DNA of 64,000 bases from Mortierella sp. BCC40632 (taxonomy: Eukaryota > Mortierellomycota > Mortierellomycetes > Mortierellales > Mortierellaceae): positions 1 to 64,000 of the forward strand of contig WAEK01000028.1 of NCBI GenBank assembly GCA_011634665.1, written 5' to 3'. The notes under the pieces were generated by a model. The model searched no databases. It worked only from the letters and a program-made list of their open reading frames with translations, and had not been told where the DNA came from. Within the stretch, counting starts at the first letter, position 1, and the number at the start of each line of letters is the position of its first letter. This document shows, piece after piece, positions 63,001 through 64,000 of this stretch. A program made the position numbers and the translations under genes.

Positions 63001-64000
63001 GTCTATGTGACATCATAAAACGTGGAATGGTGAGTGGAACATTAGGTACCGTCACTTCATTTTAAAGGTATACTTTCTCATATTGTTCGAGTTCTTACAT
63101 AGTGCTCCCCCAAGCTTATCCAAGAGCGGACCAAATGCATGCTGCAGAGGATCTATTGGAATGAAGATTCGGACGTCAGTTGATGGGCTATAGCAACTCT
63201 AGACGATGTGCCAAGTTGTAATTATGTGGTTAGAGGTACCTGGTGTAATAACGGTTTTCTCTTGAGATAGAGCCAGCTGCAACTGGAAATAACATCGCGT
63301 CAAGTACTGAACATTTTCAGGGGTTTTTTCTGGTGGAATGTAGCGTTCCTGATCTAATCTGAACCTTGCAAGCCTGAAAAACTCATTGCTACGAGGCGAT
63401 GCAATGGATGTATGCAAGAGAAGCAAGAGTAAGTGAGGCTTTTCAACATAGTTCTTAATGTTCGATAGGGTCATTTCCGTATCCTTCGAGTCTAACAAGA
63501 CCGTTACCTTGAATCATCATTGCCAATTTTTGAGGTAAAAAATTTGGATTTGACGTTTACTGAATCATCGGACACAGTTGCATTGCTGAGGATCCTAATC
63601 AAGACCTCAAGCGTGTCGTGCATATGGGGTGCTGTGGGATTACCCAACTTTGGCCGCCTTGCTTTCGATAGTCTGTAAATCATGCTGCGGGGGATTGTTG
63701 GTTCTTCCTTGACAGCATTGATGACGAGGCCACAGCGGCAGCACTCGGCCATGACGGTATCCGCACCAAAATTTGAGTGGAGATGGTGAAGCATTCCTGA
63801 GCACGAGTGAAGGCCACCCATACTGGGAGAAGGGATGACATAGACGTTATACTGGATGAAACATATCTGGCAACAGATGTTCATCGATTCGGTCCTTTCC
63901 TTTGTGTTGAGGTAAAAAATATGAACATGAGGCACAAGGCCTATCTCGTGGTGCGACATCTCGACAAACCATCGGTGAGGGGTTTGCCCCAGAGGCGAGA
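60080..64000 (-). CDS. UBP2: Ubp2-type ubiquitin carboxyl-terminal hydrolase (5' part beyond the window)
   Basis: A deubiquitinase of the USP/UCH clan. Exons read: 63508 to beyond 64000, 63240-63491, 63099-63152, about 62290-63002, 61993 to about 62180-62216, 61786-61840, 60827-61629, 60310-60707 and 60080-60193. The Cys box is GLSNIGNTCYLNSLLQ (about 62440). The His box is HHEGGSNFGHYWVYI (about 60400). A QQDV motif ends at 61993 and the C-terminal exon has the usual VYVR strand. The Cys-to-His spacing is large, as in Ubp2, with an acidic disordered insert. It removes Lys63-type ubiquitin in yeast, where it works with Rsp5; whether that holds here is inference. Two exon joins (62.2 kb and 63.5 kb) are unresolved. 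Confidence 0.88.
61728..61763. repeat. 13-bp tandem repeat, 2.8 copies, in a UBP2 intron
   Basis: TAGACGTGAGCGT repeated without change, inside the intron between 61629 and 61786. The unit contains a GTGAG that resembles a splice donor on the plus strand only. Confidence 0.85.

Overview
The window is nuclear DNA of a filamentous fungus. The evidence is a fungal-type Cch1 calcium channel, a fused amidotransferase/chorismate-binding PABA synthase, an Stt4-type PI 4-kinase, many short GT-AG introns and a chromodomain-bearing Ty3/Gypsy element. The style (small secreted Cys-rich proteins, dense short introns, many A/T homopolymers) fits Mucoromycota/Mortierellomycota, but that placement is inference.

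Layout. Positions 1-4987 hold an almost complete but frame-broken Ty3/Gypsy chromovirus with an unusually short LTR (about 70 bp). Positions 5.0-24 kb are gene-poor and accessory in character. They hold a doubtful multi-exon candidate (5.56-8.08 kb), a DUF7514-like cytosolic protein (10.1 kb), an orphan secreted protein (11.4-12.4 kb), a small secreted Cys-rich protein with a one-base frame break (13.9 kb), and two paralogous small secreted proteins (19.3 and 22.4 kb). The 19.3 kb paralogue carries two lesions. A perfect 251-bp inverted repeat with a 306-bp spacer sits between its distal promoter and its TATA box. A 4-bp duplication replaces its conserved C-terminus.

Positions 24-64 kb are ordinary housekeeping chromosome. 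In order they hold PFK-2/FBPase-2 (-), a small PLDc_N-type membrane protein (+), ETF-beta (-), the Cch1 calcium channel (-; 18 exons, all phases consistent), Stt4 PI4-kinase (-), a secreted S41-family protease (+), PABA synthase (+) and a Ubp2-type deubiquitinase (-, running off the right edge). A short pogo-like MITE lies just beyond the 3' end of the deubiquitinase gene.

Functional links. Cch1 (calcium entry) and Stt4 (plasma-membrane PI4P) are signalling genes that sit side by side; nothing in the sequence shows co-regulation. PFKFB, ETF-beta and PABA synthase are independent metabolic genes. The secreted-protein cluster next to the retroelement looks like a fast-evolving compartment. No CRISPR arrays, rRNA genes or convincing tRNA genes were found. 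Exon boundaries were read by eye from GT/AG sites and phase continuity; unresolved ones are marked.
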